A DNA stretch of 64,000 bases from Mytilisepta virgata. Taxonomy: Eukaryota; Mollusca; Bivalvia; Mytilida; Mytilidae. Of this stretch, positions 1 through 13,400 are shown piece after piece; the first letter of the stretch is position 1; each line of letters begins with the position of its first letter. Location: contig CM051512.1 in assembly GCA_028015205.1 (NCBI GenBank), positions 19,251,139-19,315,138 on the forward strand. Direction: 5' to 3'. The notes under the pieces were generated by a model. The model was not told the DNA's origin. It worked only from the letters and a program-made list of their open reading frames with translations, and made no database searches. The position numbers were made by a program, and so were the translations under genes.

Positions 1-487
1 AGCGAGCGAAGCTTGCTCTTGAAGGTAGAGATGTCAATCAAATTATTCCCACTACTATACTATGCCAGCCATTTGCTTCTGACGTGATTACGTGAATAGA
101 GATTATCTTGAACAAAACAAGTTATTTATGGACTTACCTCAACTTTTTAAACATTAGGTGTCATGAGATTAAAAAATAAATATGAAAGAATCCACCTGGA
201 ATCAAATTTGACAAGAAAAAAAGATGCAGACGCAAGTGTCACATTTTCCCACCATTACAAAGGTTTCACTGAACACTGACAAAGCAAACGTAAAAACCTT
301 ACGCTTTACTCGCTTTCCAGGTCTTACCTGTTTCATATTATTTCTCTGTTATTTCATATTATCAGTTTTGTTACAAAATGTTTCAGTTGGTTTTATACAA
401 GTGTAATGGGCTTCCCTTGATTAATATAGAAGTTATAGAACCGTAACAGGTTTATAACCACCCTCCATTAGCTGTGCTAGTGGAGTA

Positions 488-558
488 CTCCTTTAGCTCA
501 GTTGGTAGATCGGTGGACTACTGAACCAAAGGTTCCGGGTTCAATCACCGGTTGGTGC
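488..558 (+). repeat. tRNA-like segment, probably a SINE head
   Basis: An A-box-like stretch (TAGCTCAGTTGGTAGAT) is followed about 30 bases later by a B-box-like stretch (GGGTTCAATCACC). The anticodon stem pairs poorly and the T stem has a mismatch, so it does not fold as a good tRNA gene. The most likely origin is the tRNA-derived head of a short interspersed element or a decayed tRNA. No clear poly-A tail or target duplication was found. Confidence 0.4.
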
Positions 559-619
559 GGTAGGTAATTTTGGGAGACAAATCATGCTCTACTGTTACAC
601 AATTATGTAGTACATTGTA

Positions 620-960
620 TTAGGATGTTCACTGCTCAGTTTCAAAATAACAAGCTTTTCACAACACTAGTAAATATTGATAGTGGATTAATAAAGGAAC
701 TAAATGAGCGGAAAAAAATTATAGGTCCGAGTGCTTGTTTTCGAGGTATAAGCCATTGAAAATTTGGCTGGAAAAATATGCCCTCTTGATTTTACAAAGC
801 TTTATCATTGACAAGTTTTATTTCTCAAAAACCATTATAAAATAACAAGGATTTTATAAGATTTTTACAAAATGGCTTATTCTACATGAGAAAAATGGGT
901 GTTAGCGGAATTCTGAACATCTGACAAAAATTTGAAAACATGACTGGCAAACATCCTTAA
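620..960. mobile_element. Diverged MITE, TTAA-type family (copy 1)
   Basis: The left end reads TTAGGATGTTCACTG and the right end reads CTGGCAAACATCCTTAA. These match, in inverted orientation, the ends of the two better copies at 14216-14613 and 18935-19341. The interior is alignable to those copies, for example at the CATTGACAA and TGACAAAAA blocks. No coding capacity is visible, so it is non-autonomous. Confidence 0.6.
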
Positions 961-3299
961 TTTACAAAGTATAGAAGTGGATAAGTTATATACATCATTA
1001 CACTGATATTGCTGTATTGACCAGTCTAATAAATGTGTATCTTGACTCTAACAATATGCTGCCCAACCAGATTTGAGTTATGTCCCCATTGTGAAAGAGA
1101 TATGTATCATGATGAAAAGACTGTCCTTGAGAGAAGTATTGTTTGTAACACAAAAAATGCCACAGTCGGAGTCATTGGCATTATTTATGTTTCAGCCAAT
1201 CATACCCTCTCTTTAGCTGTCTACATTATATACAATGCCTCAATGTTTCTTAACTCTACCTTGGGTATTCTAATTATTTGATAATGTATATGTATATTGT
1301 CAGAAATGATTAAGTTTATTTTACATGAGCATTAGAAAAGGAAGAAATTTGAGCTTTACCAAACATATGGTCAGTGTTTTCCTAATTAATTATTAAGGTA
1401 GAAAAACAAAACATAATAATGATTTGGTAAACAATATATACTATAGTTATGGTTACTAGTATTAAACTGCCTTTCCAAACAAAAATTGCTAATTTGTATT
1501 ATATGAAATAGATTTTAAAGAGGTCACTAATATGAAAGTGGCAAACTGATAACACACATGTAACACGCACCAATAAACTACCAATGCGGAAGTTTACGCG
1601 ATCGATGTCCTGTATTTGATAATGATTACCATTACGGCATTTCAAATCTCTAAAGACTCTTTGTTATAAAACCAACATGCACAAAATATGTATTGGAAAC
1701 ATTTATGTCTGTCATAAGTTTTAGGAGATGGTTTGATGATTGTAAATGTTCTTGTTAAACAAAGGTGTCTACCAGCTGTCAGGGGCGGCGTCGTGCGCAT
1801 ATCGTCGACTGGAGTATTTAATTTGTAATGTCATAGGAGTTAGTGGAATGAGCATATACCTGTGACTGGAAACCAGGGTTTATATTACCGTCCCTTTACT
1901 TTTCCCGCGTAATATACAGTACTGGTCATCGCGTTGGTTTACACGCTTTCGAGTGATCTAATGAATAGTCATTAACTGTCTTACTATAGAATTAAGGCTA
2001 AATAGAGTAAGTCACATAACTTCTAATAATTATCGGTAAGTGAAGAACAAAGCAATGATAAAGAGTTAAAAGTGAAAATCCCTTTTTGAAAAATCCAACC
2101 TGTTTATTTTTAATAATTTATAAATGTGAAAACGGGAAAAAATTAATGATCGATAAACCATTTGAATTTCGCTAAAAGAACGCAATTATGTTTTATTTAT
2201 TTATTATTATTTTTTTGTCGTATTCATTTTTCTACCAATTTTTATGCTTTCAAAACTTAAGTCGCTTCCATTTTAACAAACGTGTTTAAATGTCATTTTA
2301 AAAAGCATACCTATTCCATGAAGCTTACAGGAACGATTAACCTATTTTTAAATGTACTAAAATAAAAGTGTTAGGATATTTTTATATTTCAATCTTTCTT
2401 ATTGTATCATTATTTTATAATTTATTTGCGAACTCAACAATTTTTCAAGGATTTTTAAAAATTCTTAAATGTTTTAAAAAATAAATAATAGATAGAATAA
2501 CGGGTAATATATCAATAAAGCGTCTCGAAACATTAAACAAAATAATTTAGCTAAATATATTTACATAAATGTGTGTGTGTGTGTTAAACTCGTTCTTGTC
2601 CAGTAAAATATTCCTGAACGAGTTTGAATGGGGAAATTAAAGATGAAAAATTAATTTGTCACCAACATTTTCCCTTAATTCATGTTTGTATAATGTATAA
2701 TTTAATGATATTAAATAAAAGATGATATTCAGTATACAATTTATTTGTTTGTTTAGTTGATGATGGAGAGGAAGATAATTTCACAAAGAAAAACAAATTT
2801 GTAATAGACAAATAGACAATTATAAAACAATATAACTTTGCATCTTCTTTATTTATGAACTGCAGAACATACAATAACAAAATTAATTTATTTGTCCTCA
2901 TTACATATAAAATGCATATTAAATTTCAATGGAGCTTATGATTTTTATCTTATTCATAAACATTTAATATGCATAAAGTAAATGTAATTACATAAAATGA
3001 GTCCGAAACAACATTGCGGTATTATTCGATTTTATTAAAACAATGTCCTTATAACAACATATTGATAAGCAATTACATTTGAATTAGGATAATCCCAACA
3101 AATTTTGTTGATTGGATAATTCACAGTTGATTAGTTGTGTAATCAGTGTGACGTGTCCTGATTTTAGAAAATTGATAAATAACTATTAAAGATCGTTTTC
3201 AAAATTTATCACTAAAGAAAACAGCGTGCAACGGATATAAACATTCGCCCTCTGTCCATAAAGAATGGATATAAAGAGTCCTGAGTGCACTTTTATGTC

Positions 3300-3507
3300 A
3301 TGAGCAGTGTTTAGACGAAACCCTTATAAAATATCGTAAAAAATTACCACTTATTTATCAAGAAAACTTTCCGTCTTGTGTGTTCCGGAAATTGCACCCG
3401 TCATCCAATTTCATTTTTAACCTTCGTGCAAACATTTCCGTTCAAACGTCATTGCACCACATGGTTGTAGATCGTGGAGCAAGAGAAGCTGATAGAAAAT
3501 AATTAGA
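3300..3507 (+). promoter_or_regulatory. NMD3: Probable NMD3 5' UTR / promoter region
   Basis: The stretch just upstream of the inferred NMD3 start is locally richer in G+C than its surroundings and lacks recognisable repeats. No TATA box is evident at a convincing distance. The transcription start cannot be placed from sequence alone. Confidence 0.35.
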
Positions 3508-3545
3508 ATGGAATATACCATTGAGAATAAGTCTCCAACTGTTGG
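3508..3545 (+). CDS. NMD3: NMD3 coding exon 1
   Basis: ATG GAA TAT opens the frame, and the predicted start MEYTIENKSPTVG resembles the family N-terminus (MEY...SP) before the first CxxC. The donor is GG|GTTGAT, which is weak. A shorter alternative ending at 3530 (AA|GTCTCC) also keeps the phase. The longer form brings the protein to 504 residues, close to the 503 of human. Confidence 0.7.
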
Positions 3546-6500
3546 GTTGATGTATGTTTATGATAGACATAAAATGGAACCTTAACGAATCCCATATTGA
3601 GATTGATCGACAATCTCATTCTCAACCTTTTTTTTCTGAACCCGCATGAAATTAAAGAATGACATAATGTTAGTTCTTAACAATTCCTAATCATTAGAAT
3701 TAAAAATTAATTACTCCTTTATGCATCTGATTCTACATTAGGTTCTTGCTAATTAGCTACAAGAACCTATATGAATTAGTGCCAAGAAACAAGGAAAAGG
3801 CATCAAGTGAAATGTTTAATTTTCATACATTTGTGTTTTGTATCAATAAAGTTTTTATTATGAATGTATATATCTTCCAATAAAACATTGAACTGAATCT
3901 GTATGTTGCTGTTTCTATTAAAGAAGTATAATATTGAAAAAAAAATACAACTAGAAAAATTTTCATACATGTAGTTTTCTTAACATCAAGTTTTCTTATA
4001 TTTTCTCTTCATTCTAATAATTAATTAGGAAGATTGGTGGCACGTGTCACATGCTTCTTTGTTTATTATCTTAATCCAATTAACACCTTTTGAAATAGCT
4101 GAAGACTGCGTGGCTTTAACAACTGATATAAAAAAGTTGAAAATAAACCAAAAGGTAGAAATGAAACTAAATCATCATTAAAATAACTATGATATGGTAT
4201 TTGTATCGACAAAGTTTTTGTAATTTGAATGGCTTCATTTATTTTGACTAATTAATTAATTAAACAATTTATTTGATAAACATAAGACCAATTAAACAAT
4301 CAAAAAGACCCAGCAAAGATAGAGAATTGCAAATAGAAGTTGAATAAAAACATGTTTTGTAGGAATAAACTAAAGTAAATAATTCATAATTTTGTCACCT
4401 TTTCCCCATCTCTTGGTGCTTCTTGTCTTAATTAGTGAGACCATACATTTAGAGAATTTTATTTATATCATAAAGACAGTGGTTCTCCTTTTATTAAGGT
4501 CTTTCCTTTACATAGGAAAGACCTTACTGTATTTCTTATGATTATTATTATTATTATTATTCTTTCTCCTGCCAAAATTCAATTAAATTTGTCGGAAAAG
4601 TTTTTAGGCATATTGACATGAAATTTGGCACCAAGTATCAGTCAGACCTAAGCTATCAGGTGGTGAGGCCGCTAAGGGTTCCCATGTACCTTATAAGAGT
4701 TTCCTCCCCTATTACTGTTATGACTGTTATCAGATCTCCTCAAAAACCGTAAGAGATATCGACATGAAACCTTTTGCAATTTCTTTGGTTCATCTGTGCG
4801 CACATTAATCACACCTTCCGAAAAGGATCTGACGACATCTTATAAGAGTTATTTCCCTTTATATAAATTTCACTTTTGATTTTTCAGGCAAATATTAAGT
4901 TTGAGTTAAGATACAAGCACGAGCCTTCATATTTAGGCATCATTTTTTGTACCAAGTAAAATTAGGTCAAGGTCAAAGGTCAAGGTCACGGTCTAATTTT
5001 TGAAATTTCCTTGTTATCAGATCTCCTCTGAAACGATAGAAGATAGCTGATAAAATGTAATGGGCAAAATGTCGAGGACATCGAGACAATGCGTAGTTTT
5101 CCTTAAGTCAAGTCGTATGACGTCATCTTCTATGCGTTATTGTCCTTTGAAAGCTTAAATTTACGGTTTTTGGCTAATAACTTAATAATCTTACAAGATA
5201 GAGGCATGGGGTCTTTTGTTTTGACACCAGGGACAAGTGACCTTCAAAATGGTGTCAAGGTCAAAGGTCAAGGTCATATTCTGGAAAATGGTTATTTTCA
5301 TATTTGAAGTGTAATACATGGAATTTGTTCAAAAATGCATTATTTTTAGCAGGAATCATTTAAAATATGTTATTTTCCATTTTCGTGAGACAAAAAATGA
5401 AAAAAAAATGAAAAAATTTTAAAGATTGAAAACTTTGAAAAAACCCATTTTTTCTTGGCGCAAAATTGTTTTGGCAGTATTTCATATTTGTGTTTGATGT
5501 AGCATTTTGGTATTTTATAGTACTTCTAGAATTACCTCAACTTTTAGCACAAATGACCTTTTAATGTGTAAATACAGTCCCCCCCCCCCTCCTTTTTTTC
5601 GATTTGACTGAATGTACATCGGTTTTGCTGAATTTACCTGTAAATGCATATAAAGTACATGTAGACAGCTAGGGGATATCCAGGGCTTTGTTAATGAGAA
5701 AAAATTATGACGCTCACTCCAACCAATTTCCTGAAAATAGCGTTCGCGCAGTGCTAAATAAAAAGCTATTTTCCGCCATAAAACACAAGATTCGTCCAAA
5801 TTTTACCAATTTATTGCATCCGAATGTCAAAATTCCGCGTCAAATTTACAGTACTTTATTCACGGAAGATGTCGTCTGCTGAACTGGCACCGGAAATCTA
5901 AATAAATAAATCGTGACATCAAATTTCTACATGAATCTTCATTCTGACATAAGTAAATGTGTACACGTACACTCCGTTTTCTATTTATGACTATTTCCAC
6001 ATCAAACAGCAAAATGCATTATCCTGTGCCATGTTCACCCGACGACGTCCCCTCTCGAAAAGAAAGAAATAAACTAAGTCCAGACATATATAAATGGACG
6101 TCACGTGACTTACACAACGTCATCAACAGAAGTAAACATTATAGTAGAAATGTACTTTTACTGTCACTTGTGTATCTAGAGAAATAAAAATACAATGCCC
6201 CCCCCCCCCCCCACTTGTATTCAGCAATCCATGGAAAACTTGCTACCTACAAATAAAAAAACTAATTAATAAACAAATAAACAAACAAACAAACAAACAA
6301 ACAAACAAATAAACAGAAAAAGGCCCGTTCCGCCTTCAGAAAAAGAGATATTGCTACTTCATTTTTTATTTCTTTCTTCTTTTTTTTTCGACAATTACTA
6401 TTTGGAACAATACATTAAAAATTTAAATGATTTCAAGAGAAAATAGAAGTAGCAATATCTCTTTACTGAAGACGGGACGGGCCTTTTTTTTTTTTTTTTT

Positions 6501-7463
6501 TTTTTTTTTTCGTCTATTTCATTTATTTCCCAAGAGTTACGCCCCTTGCCAAAAATAAAGGGGCAGGGCCTCTTTATTGCAAAACTGGACACGTGGAAAG
6601 GAAAGACCTTATCATTTGTGCTAGGCACAAATGACCTTTTAATATTGTAAATACAATTCTTCTTAGAAAGTTCGGTAAAAATCCACGCGGGACCCCATAG
6701 TAAATGTTATCGTATCTCCTCAAAAAGTACAAATCGTACAGGGCTGATATTTGGCAGACAGCTAGGGGATATCCAGGGCTTTGTTTATGAGAAAAAATTA
6801 TGACCCTAACTCCAACCAATTTCCTGAAAATAGCGTTCGCGCAGTGCAGTAATAGAAAGCTATTTTCCGCCATAAAACACAAGATTCGTCCAAATTTTAC
6901 CAATTTATTGCATCCGAATGTCAAAATTTCGCGTCAAATTAACAGTACTTTATTCACGAAAATGTCGTCTGCTCAACATGGCACCGGAAATCTAAATAAA
7001 TAAATCGTGAGATCAAATTTCTACATGAATCTTCATTCTGACATAAGTAAATGTGTACACGTACACTCCGTTTTCTATTTATGACTATTTCCACATCAAA
7101 CAGCAAAATGCATTATCCTGTGCCATGTTCATCCGACGACGTCCCCTCTCGAAAAGAAAGAAATAAACTAAGTCCAGACATATATCAATGGACGTCACGT
7201 GACATACACAACGTCATCCAATCCAGCGTCCCTGAAATAGAAGTAAACATTATAGTAGAAATGTACTTTTACTGTCACTTGTGTATCTAGAGAAATAAAA
7301 ATACAATGCCCCCCCCCCCTTACATGTATTCAGCAATCCTAGGAAAACTTGCTATCTACAAATAAAAAAATAATTAATAAACAAACAAACAAACAAACAA
7401 AAAAAGGCCCGTCCCGCCTTCAGAAAAGAGATATTGCTACTTCATTATTTTTTTTTCTTTCTT

Positions 7464-7496
<33 letters not shown>

Positions 7497-10400
7497 ACAA
7501 TTACTATTTGGAAAAATACATTAAAAATTTAAGAGATTTCAAGAGAAAACAGAAGTAGCAATATCTCTTTACTGAAGACGGGACGGGCCTTTTTTTTTCT
7601 TTTTTTTTTTGGGGGGGGGGTCTATTTTCTTTATTTCCCAAGAGTTATGCCCCTTGCCAAAAATAGAGGGGCAGGGCCTCTTTATTGCAAAACTGGAAAC
7701 GTGAATAAGGAAAGACCTTATCATTTGTGCTAGGCACAAATGACCTTTTAATTTTCTTTACTGTTCTTGTCAATATTTTAATATAATCGAGTCAGTCGTA
7801 ATAAACATTTGATTAACCTTTGACCAAAGTCAACTCAGGATGTAAACAGTCATTTGAGAAGTAAAGTTTAATTTATATTGCCATATGACCAAGGCTTAAT
7901 TTGTTAAATATTATTCATTCACTGTTTTCAGACTCTGTTGCCAGTGTGGTACACAGATAGAACCAAATCCTACCAGTATGTGTGTGGCCTGTCTTAGAAC
8001 ACAGGTAGATATTACAGAGGGGATACCTAAACAAGGAGTTCTGTATTTCTGCAGAAATTGTGAAAGGTAATTTACTTAAATGAACTTACTTACTAAAATA
8101 TTACATTTTCGTTATTGCCAGGTGTGTAATCAGTTTCCACCTACTTATGTTTTGTAAAATTAAAAATAATTTCTGAATTTTTAAAAAAGAACCGAAATCA
8201 AAAAAGAAAAACAACTACTTATTTTCAGTAGAATTTAAGAAAGTTGAGGCTGTTGTCAGGCAGATAAAATTTATAAAATGATGTCATCTTTCAGTAATAC
8301 AAACTGGCATGACTTGAGTCTTCATTAAACCAAACCAATGATTGTAAAATTTTAATATATTACAGATATCTTCAGCCTCCTAATCACTGGGTTGCCGCAC
8401 AACTTGAATCCAGAGAGTTGCTGTCTGTATGTCTTAAGAAGATGAACAACCTGAAATCTGTAAATATCTGTTGAAGCTAGAGTTGTAAACAAATGATCTT
8501 TCAATCAGTTGTTTAAATATTTTACTGCTTATAAATTGGAAAATTGAGAAAGATGCTATGCATACAAGCAGATGTACTCATTCAGAAAAAAGAAAACTTG
8601 TAAAGACGAGAAATTATTATACCCCCGCAACGTTTTGGGGGTATATAAGAATCACCTTGTCCGTCCGTCTGTCTGTCTGTCCGTTTGTCTTGTAAGCACA
8701 ACTCCTCCTAGACCGCTCAATGGATTTCAACGAAACTTTACAGAAAGGAAGTACATCATCCAAAGATGTGCATGAAGAAAAATCTTTGCTTTCCGATATC
8801 ACACAAGGGAGATAATTGGACTTCAAAGCGGGGGGGGGGGGGTATCCTTTGTGAGCTTTGCTCACAGTACATCTAGTTTTGTATTTGTTAATATAACAAC
8901 ATTCTAATCAAAAATGAGAAAAGATTTTTCTCTTGTTTTGTAGTGAACAAGGTTTTATTTTATTATAATTTTGCCATTACACTTTTCAGGTGCGATTGAT
9001 AGATGCAGGATTTATTTGGACAGAACCTCATTCTCAGAGAATTAAAGTCAAACTCACTGTGCAGAAAGAGGTGAGAAAAAATACAATCAGTTTCTTGATG
9101 CCAATTTGTTTTTTCTTGTTTTCTGAAAATGTTTTTTTTTAAATGGGAAATCTTGCAGACTTAGTCACGAAGGCGAGATATAGGTATTACTTTCCGGCAT
9201 GTAAAACTTTTTTAAACCTTTAATAAATTTGGACATGTAATACCTACAATTAAGATTTATGGTCCACAAGTTAGCTTACCCTGACCTCATTTTCATGGTT
9301 CACTGACTTCTTAAACATGAATTTAAAATCTGTATCCAAGTTTCGTGGTTAAATCCATTTCTCAGCAACTGTAATAACTAGGCCAACCATATTTGGTCTA
9401 TAGATAGTTCTTAGTGGGTAAATGCCAGTCTGACACCTGGCTTGGGACCTTGACCTCAATTTCAAGCTCGAGTGACTTTGTCACATTTTCATGGTTGTCG
9501 GTTTCTCAGAAACTGTAATACCTAGACCCACTGTATTTGGTCTATTGATAGTTCTACGTGGGTACATGCCAGTCTGATACTTGTCTCTTTACCTTGACCT
9601 CAATTTCATAGTTGAGTGACTTTCATCCAAATTTCTTGATTAAGTCCTTTTTTCAGCAACTGTAATACCTAGACCTATCCGTGTCTGGTCTATAGATAGT
9701 TCTTAGTGGGTACATGCAAGTCTGACACCTGTCTCTGGACATTGACCTCAATTGCATGCTCGGGTGACATTGTCACATTTTCAAGATTAAGTCCATTTCT
9801 CAGCAACTTTAATACCTAGACCCACTATATTTAGTCAATAGATAGTTCTTAGTGGATGCATGTCGGTATGACACCTGCCTTTTGACCTTGACCTCGATTT
9901 CTTTTAATGCATTTTCCTTTGACTTACAAAATTTCGGGTATCAGATAATCATTATTCTGTGTCCATATGCATACTCAGGCAAGACATGTAGTGTGTCCAC
10001 TCTTGTTTGTATGAGCCTAAGAAACATGTAAAAATGTGTGATGTTTATCAAGCACTTCACACCTGTTTTGTAGCAATTACAAATAAATTGTATATTTTCT
10101 GAATGTACATATATTGTTTTTGTCCTGCAGTTATAAATTTTTATCTTTTATCAAGAAAAGACATGTAAAACCATATTTCTAGCCTATTTTCAGAAGGCTA
10201 TTTTAGTGTGTAATCTTGGGATAACATGGCATCATGAACACTATGAACCAGCAAACAATACAAAGTTATATCGTAAATGAAGACAAGGGCACCTGTTATT
10301 CGCCTACTAGATGAATAATGAAAAAAATATTTGAAACTCTTTTGTCTACTAAATAGACTAGTAAATATTTGTGACTCTTTTGTCTACTAAATAGACTATT

Positions 10401-13400
10401 TCATCATAATGCTGTGCTGTGATTGGTCAAATTATTCATGTTGTTTTTTCTCACACCCTGATCAAATGATCAAAATGCATTGTTAAATAAACTTAAAGTT
10501 AAAGAGAAAAATTAAACTATCAGTAATCCATATACATGTACAAATATATAATTTAAGGTTGTAAATGGAGCTTTACTACAACAAGTATTTGTTGTCGAGT
10601 TTGTTGTTAAGAATCACATGTGTGATGATTGTCACAGAGTGGAAGCCAAAGACTTCTGGAGAGCTTGTGTACAGGTTAGACAGAAAGTAAGTAGAATTAC
10701 ATTTAATGAGGCCAGACTACTACGGTTTTAAGTGGATTTTTTTATTTGTTAGATATAAAAATTGAATATGATCCTATATATTTAGGAAATAATTGTATTG
10801 TATTTTAATATTTGCCGGCATCAATTGTGGATTTGTGGATTGAGTTTACTGGGGACATGTTAGAGGAGCCAGTAAATGGATATTTGCAACCATCATATCA
10901 AAATTGATGCCAGCAAATATTGAAATACAATACTGTTATCTCCATTCTAATGTTAGTGTAAAAAATTAGTGAAATAAAGATTTTTAGAAATCTGGAATTG
11001 ACGCTTTGCACATGCCATCGTCATCGAGGGCATAAATTGTAGAATTGATGCCTTGAAATTTTCAAAGTCATCCAAGGAAATTCAACGTCACATGAACAAT
11101 GCATTAGAATACATGTAGGTATTTGATGCTGTTATTACATACTCATGTTTAATGTATTGATTTCTTTAAATTTTTGAATTTTAGCATTGACATTGATAAA
11201 CAAGTAATCATTCTATAATTTCATCTTTAAATGTAGAATAAGTTGCAGGCAGAAGGCAATACCATGTACATGTGAACATTTTATCTCGCACAAAACATAA
11301 GAAGACCGTCTACTTCTTAAAACAGATTATTTTGAAATATAAGCTAGATTTCATTACTATGAATATCTGAACATTTTATTTTAGACAAAACATAAGAAGA
11401 CTGTCTACTTATTAGAACAGATTATTTTGAAACATAAGCTAGATTGCGACGTTATTTACATGAAACCATTTTATTTCAGACAAAACATAAGGAGACCTTC
11501 TCCTACCTATAACAGATTATACTGAAACATAAGCTAGATTGCAACACTATTTACACGTAACCATTTTATTTCAGACAAATCATAAAACCTAAAACAGATT
11601 ATACTGAAACATAAGCTATATTGCGACACTTTTTACCTGTAACAGTTTTATTTCGGACAAAACATAAGAAGACGGTCTACTTCTTAAAACATATTATTTT
11701 GAAACATAAGCTAGATTGCAACACTATTTACATGTAACCATTTTATTTCAGACAAAACATAAGAAGACCTTTTACTTTCTGGAACAGATTATTTTGAAAC
11801 ATAAGCTAGATTGCAACACTATTTACATGTAACCATTTTATTTCAGACAAAACATAAGAAGACCTTTTACTACCTAGAACAGATCATACTGAAACATAAG
11901 GCACATGCAAACACTGTCAACATAAAACCTCATCATGGTAAGATTTATGATCAGACCAAATATAATAAATTGTATATTTTAATTTTTCATCAAAATTAAA
12001 AGAATCGTAGATAGGGAAAATGTTTTGTTTTAGACAAACGTTTTGATTGATATACTTGTTGACAGTGAAGATGCTGCAAACATCATTGTCACTAAAACTC
12101 TTGATGTATTACAAAAAAATATGTTAATATCAAACACATAGATGTTTATATGCAATCTAAAAATAAAACTGTAAAAGAAAAGATGGAAAATTAAAAATGA
12201 AAAAAAAAATTTTTATTTAAATAAAATGTTTCACAGTACTGAAATGTTTTTCATTGCAGAATATATTTTAATAATTTAAAATTGGATGTAACGTGTCATT
12301 TGATTGGTCAAATTTTTCATCTATCAAATCATAGACTAAATTTTCCTTTTTACTATGATGTCATTAAAGGGAATCCGGATGTTTTAGACATCAAAACAAC
12401 GTTGGAATTAAATTATAAGGATTGACAGTAATTTTGTTTTTAGTCTATTCGAAATAACCTCAGTGCAGATGGTGCACACTTTCAAATAACCCGCTACGCA
12501 TTTGAGGCGATTGAGGTTATTTCTTCATAGACTGAAAAAATCCTTAAATAATATATTTATTTTGTACCTTTATTTTCAGAGGGTCTAGATTTTTACTATG
12601 TACAGAACCAGGATGCCAAGAAAATGGTTGAATTTCTACAGACTGTTGTACCATGCAAGTAGGTTTTATAATAGTTTAATATCATTAACCCTCCAATGGT
12701 TTCATTTTCATCTTTTTTGCACTTTTAAAAATGTTTCAAATTTTAACTGAATTTAGTTAACTTAGACCATTGAATATAAATAATATTCATTCAGATTGCT
12801 TCTGTTTTTAAACGAGTCTTCCAAGATGGAATTAAATTTGTTGTTTTCAAAAGGCTTTTAAAAATGGATAGCTTTATTTGATCAAAGTACTGTTTGTTGA
12901 ATTTATGACATAATTTTGAAGGGGGCATTCAGAATTGATATATATCTGCTTTCAGATATCAGACGGCAGAAGAGTTGATATCCCATGATATCCATAACAA
13001 CACCTATAATTATAAACATACATATTCAGTGGAAATTATACCTATCTGTAAGGTGAGCAGTGTCAGTAGATATACTAGATGGAAATTATACCTATCTGTA
13101 AGGTAAGCAGTGTCAGTAGATATACTAGATGGAAATTATACCTATCTGTAAGGTAAGCAGTGTCAGTAGATATACTAGATCAGACAAATTTTCTCAAATT
13201 AAAGATGACAAATATTGATTTCGACAACGTTTTTAGCCACTACCTTGAAGACTGGTCCTAGTAAAATTTGTTTTGAACGAAGTAAGAATTATACCTAACT
13301 AGTCTTGACTGGTATAGTGAAAAATTTCCTTACCCTTGAATTCTCAGTAATCTGGTGTTGTAATTTTGGGTTTGACCCAGTAAAAGTTGTAACCCAACTA

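Larger units (their letters stand above)
1..3300. other. Upstream intergenic region, mostly unannotated
   Basis: The stretch is AT-rich with frequent stops in all frames. Apart from a tRNA-like segment near 488-558 and a MITE at 620-960, both listed separately, I see no exon with flanking splice signals that resembles a known protein. A short (GT)n tract lies near 2571-2584. Short open frames such as the one at 1033-1281 look like chance. Confidence 0.6.
4495..7752. mobile_element. Large non-coding repeat with terminal hairpins and a 1.1 kb internal tandem duplication
   Basis: It lies in NMD3 intron 1. The left end folds as AGGTCTTTCC...GGAAAGACCT. The right end folds as CATTTGTGC-CTA-GCACAAATG just before GACCTTTTAAT. 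Phrases such as CAAGGTCAAAGGTCAAGGTCA recur in the first third. A segment of about 1.1 kb is directly duplicated: the motif GACAGCTAGGGGATATCC sits at 5664 and at 6757, and the terminal block recurs about 1109 bases apart. Open frames inside it are not protein-like. Confidence 0.75.

Noticed and set aside
488..558. Functional tRNA gene
   Set aside because: The anticodon stem does not pair and the T stem has a mismatch. It is more likely a SINE head.
6574..6924. 116-codon open frame on the minus strand
   Set aside because: Lies in the duplicated non-coding repeat of NMD3 intron 1; the sister unit does not preserve it.
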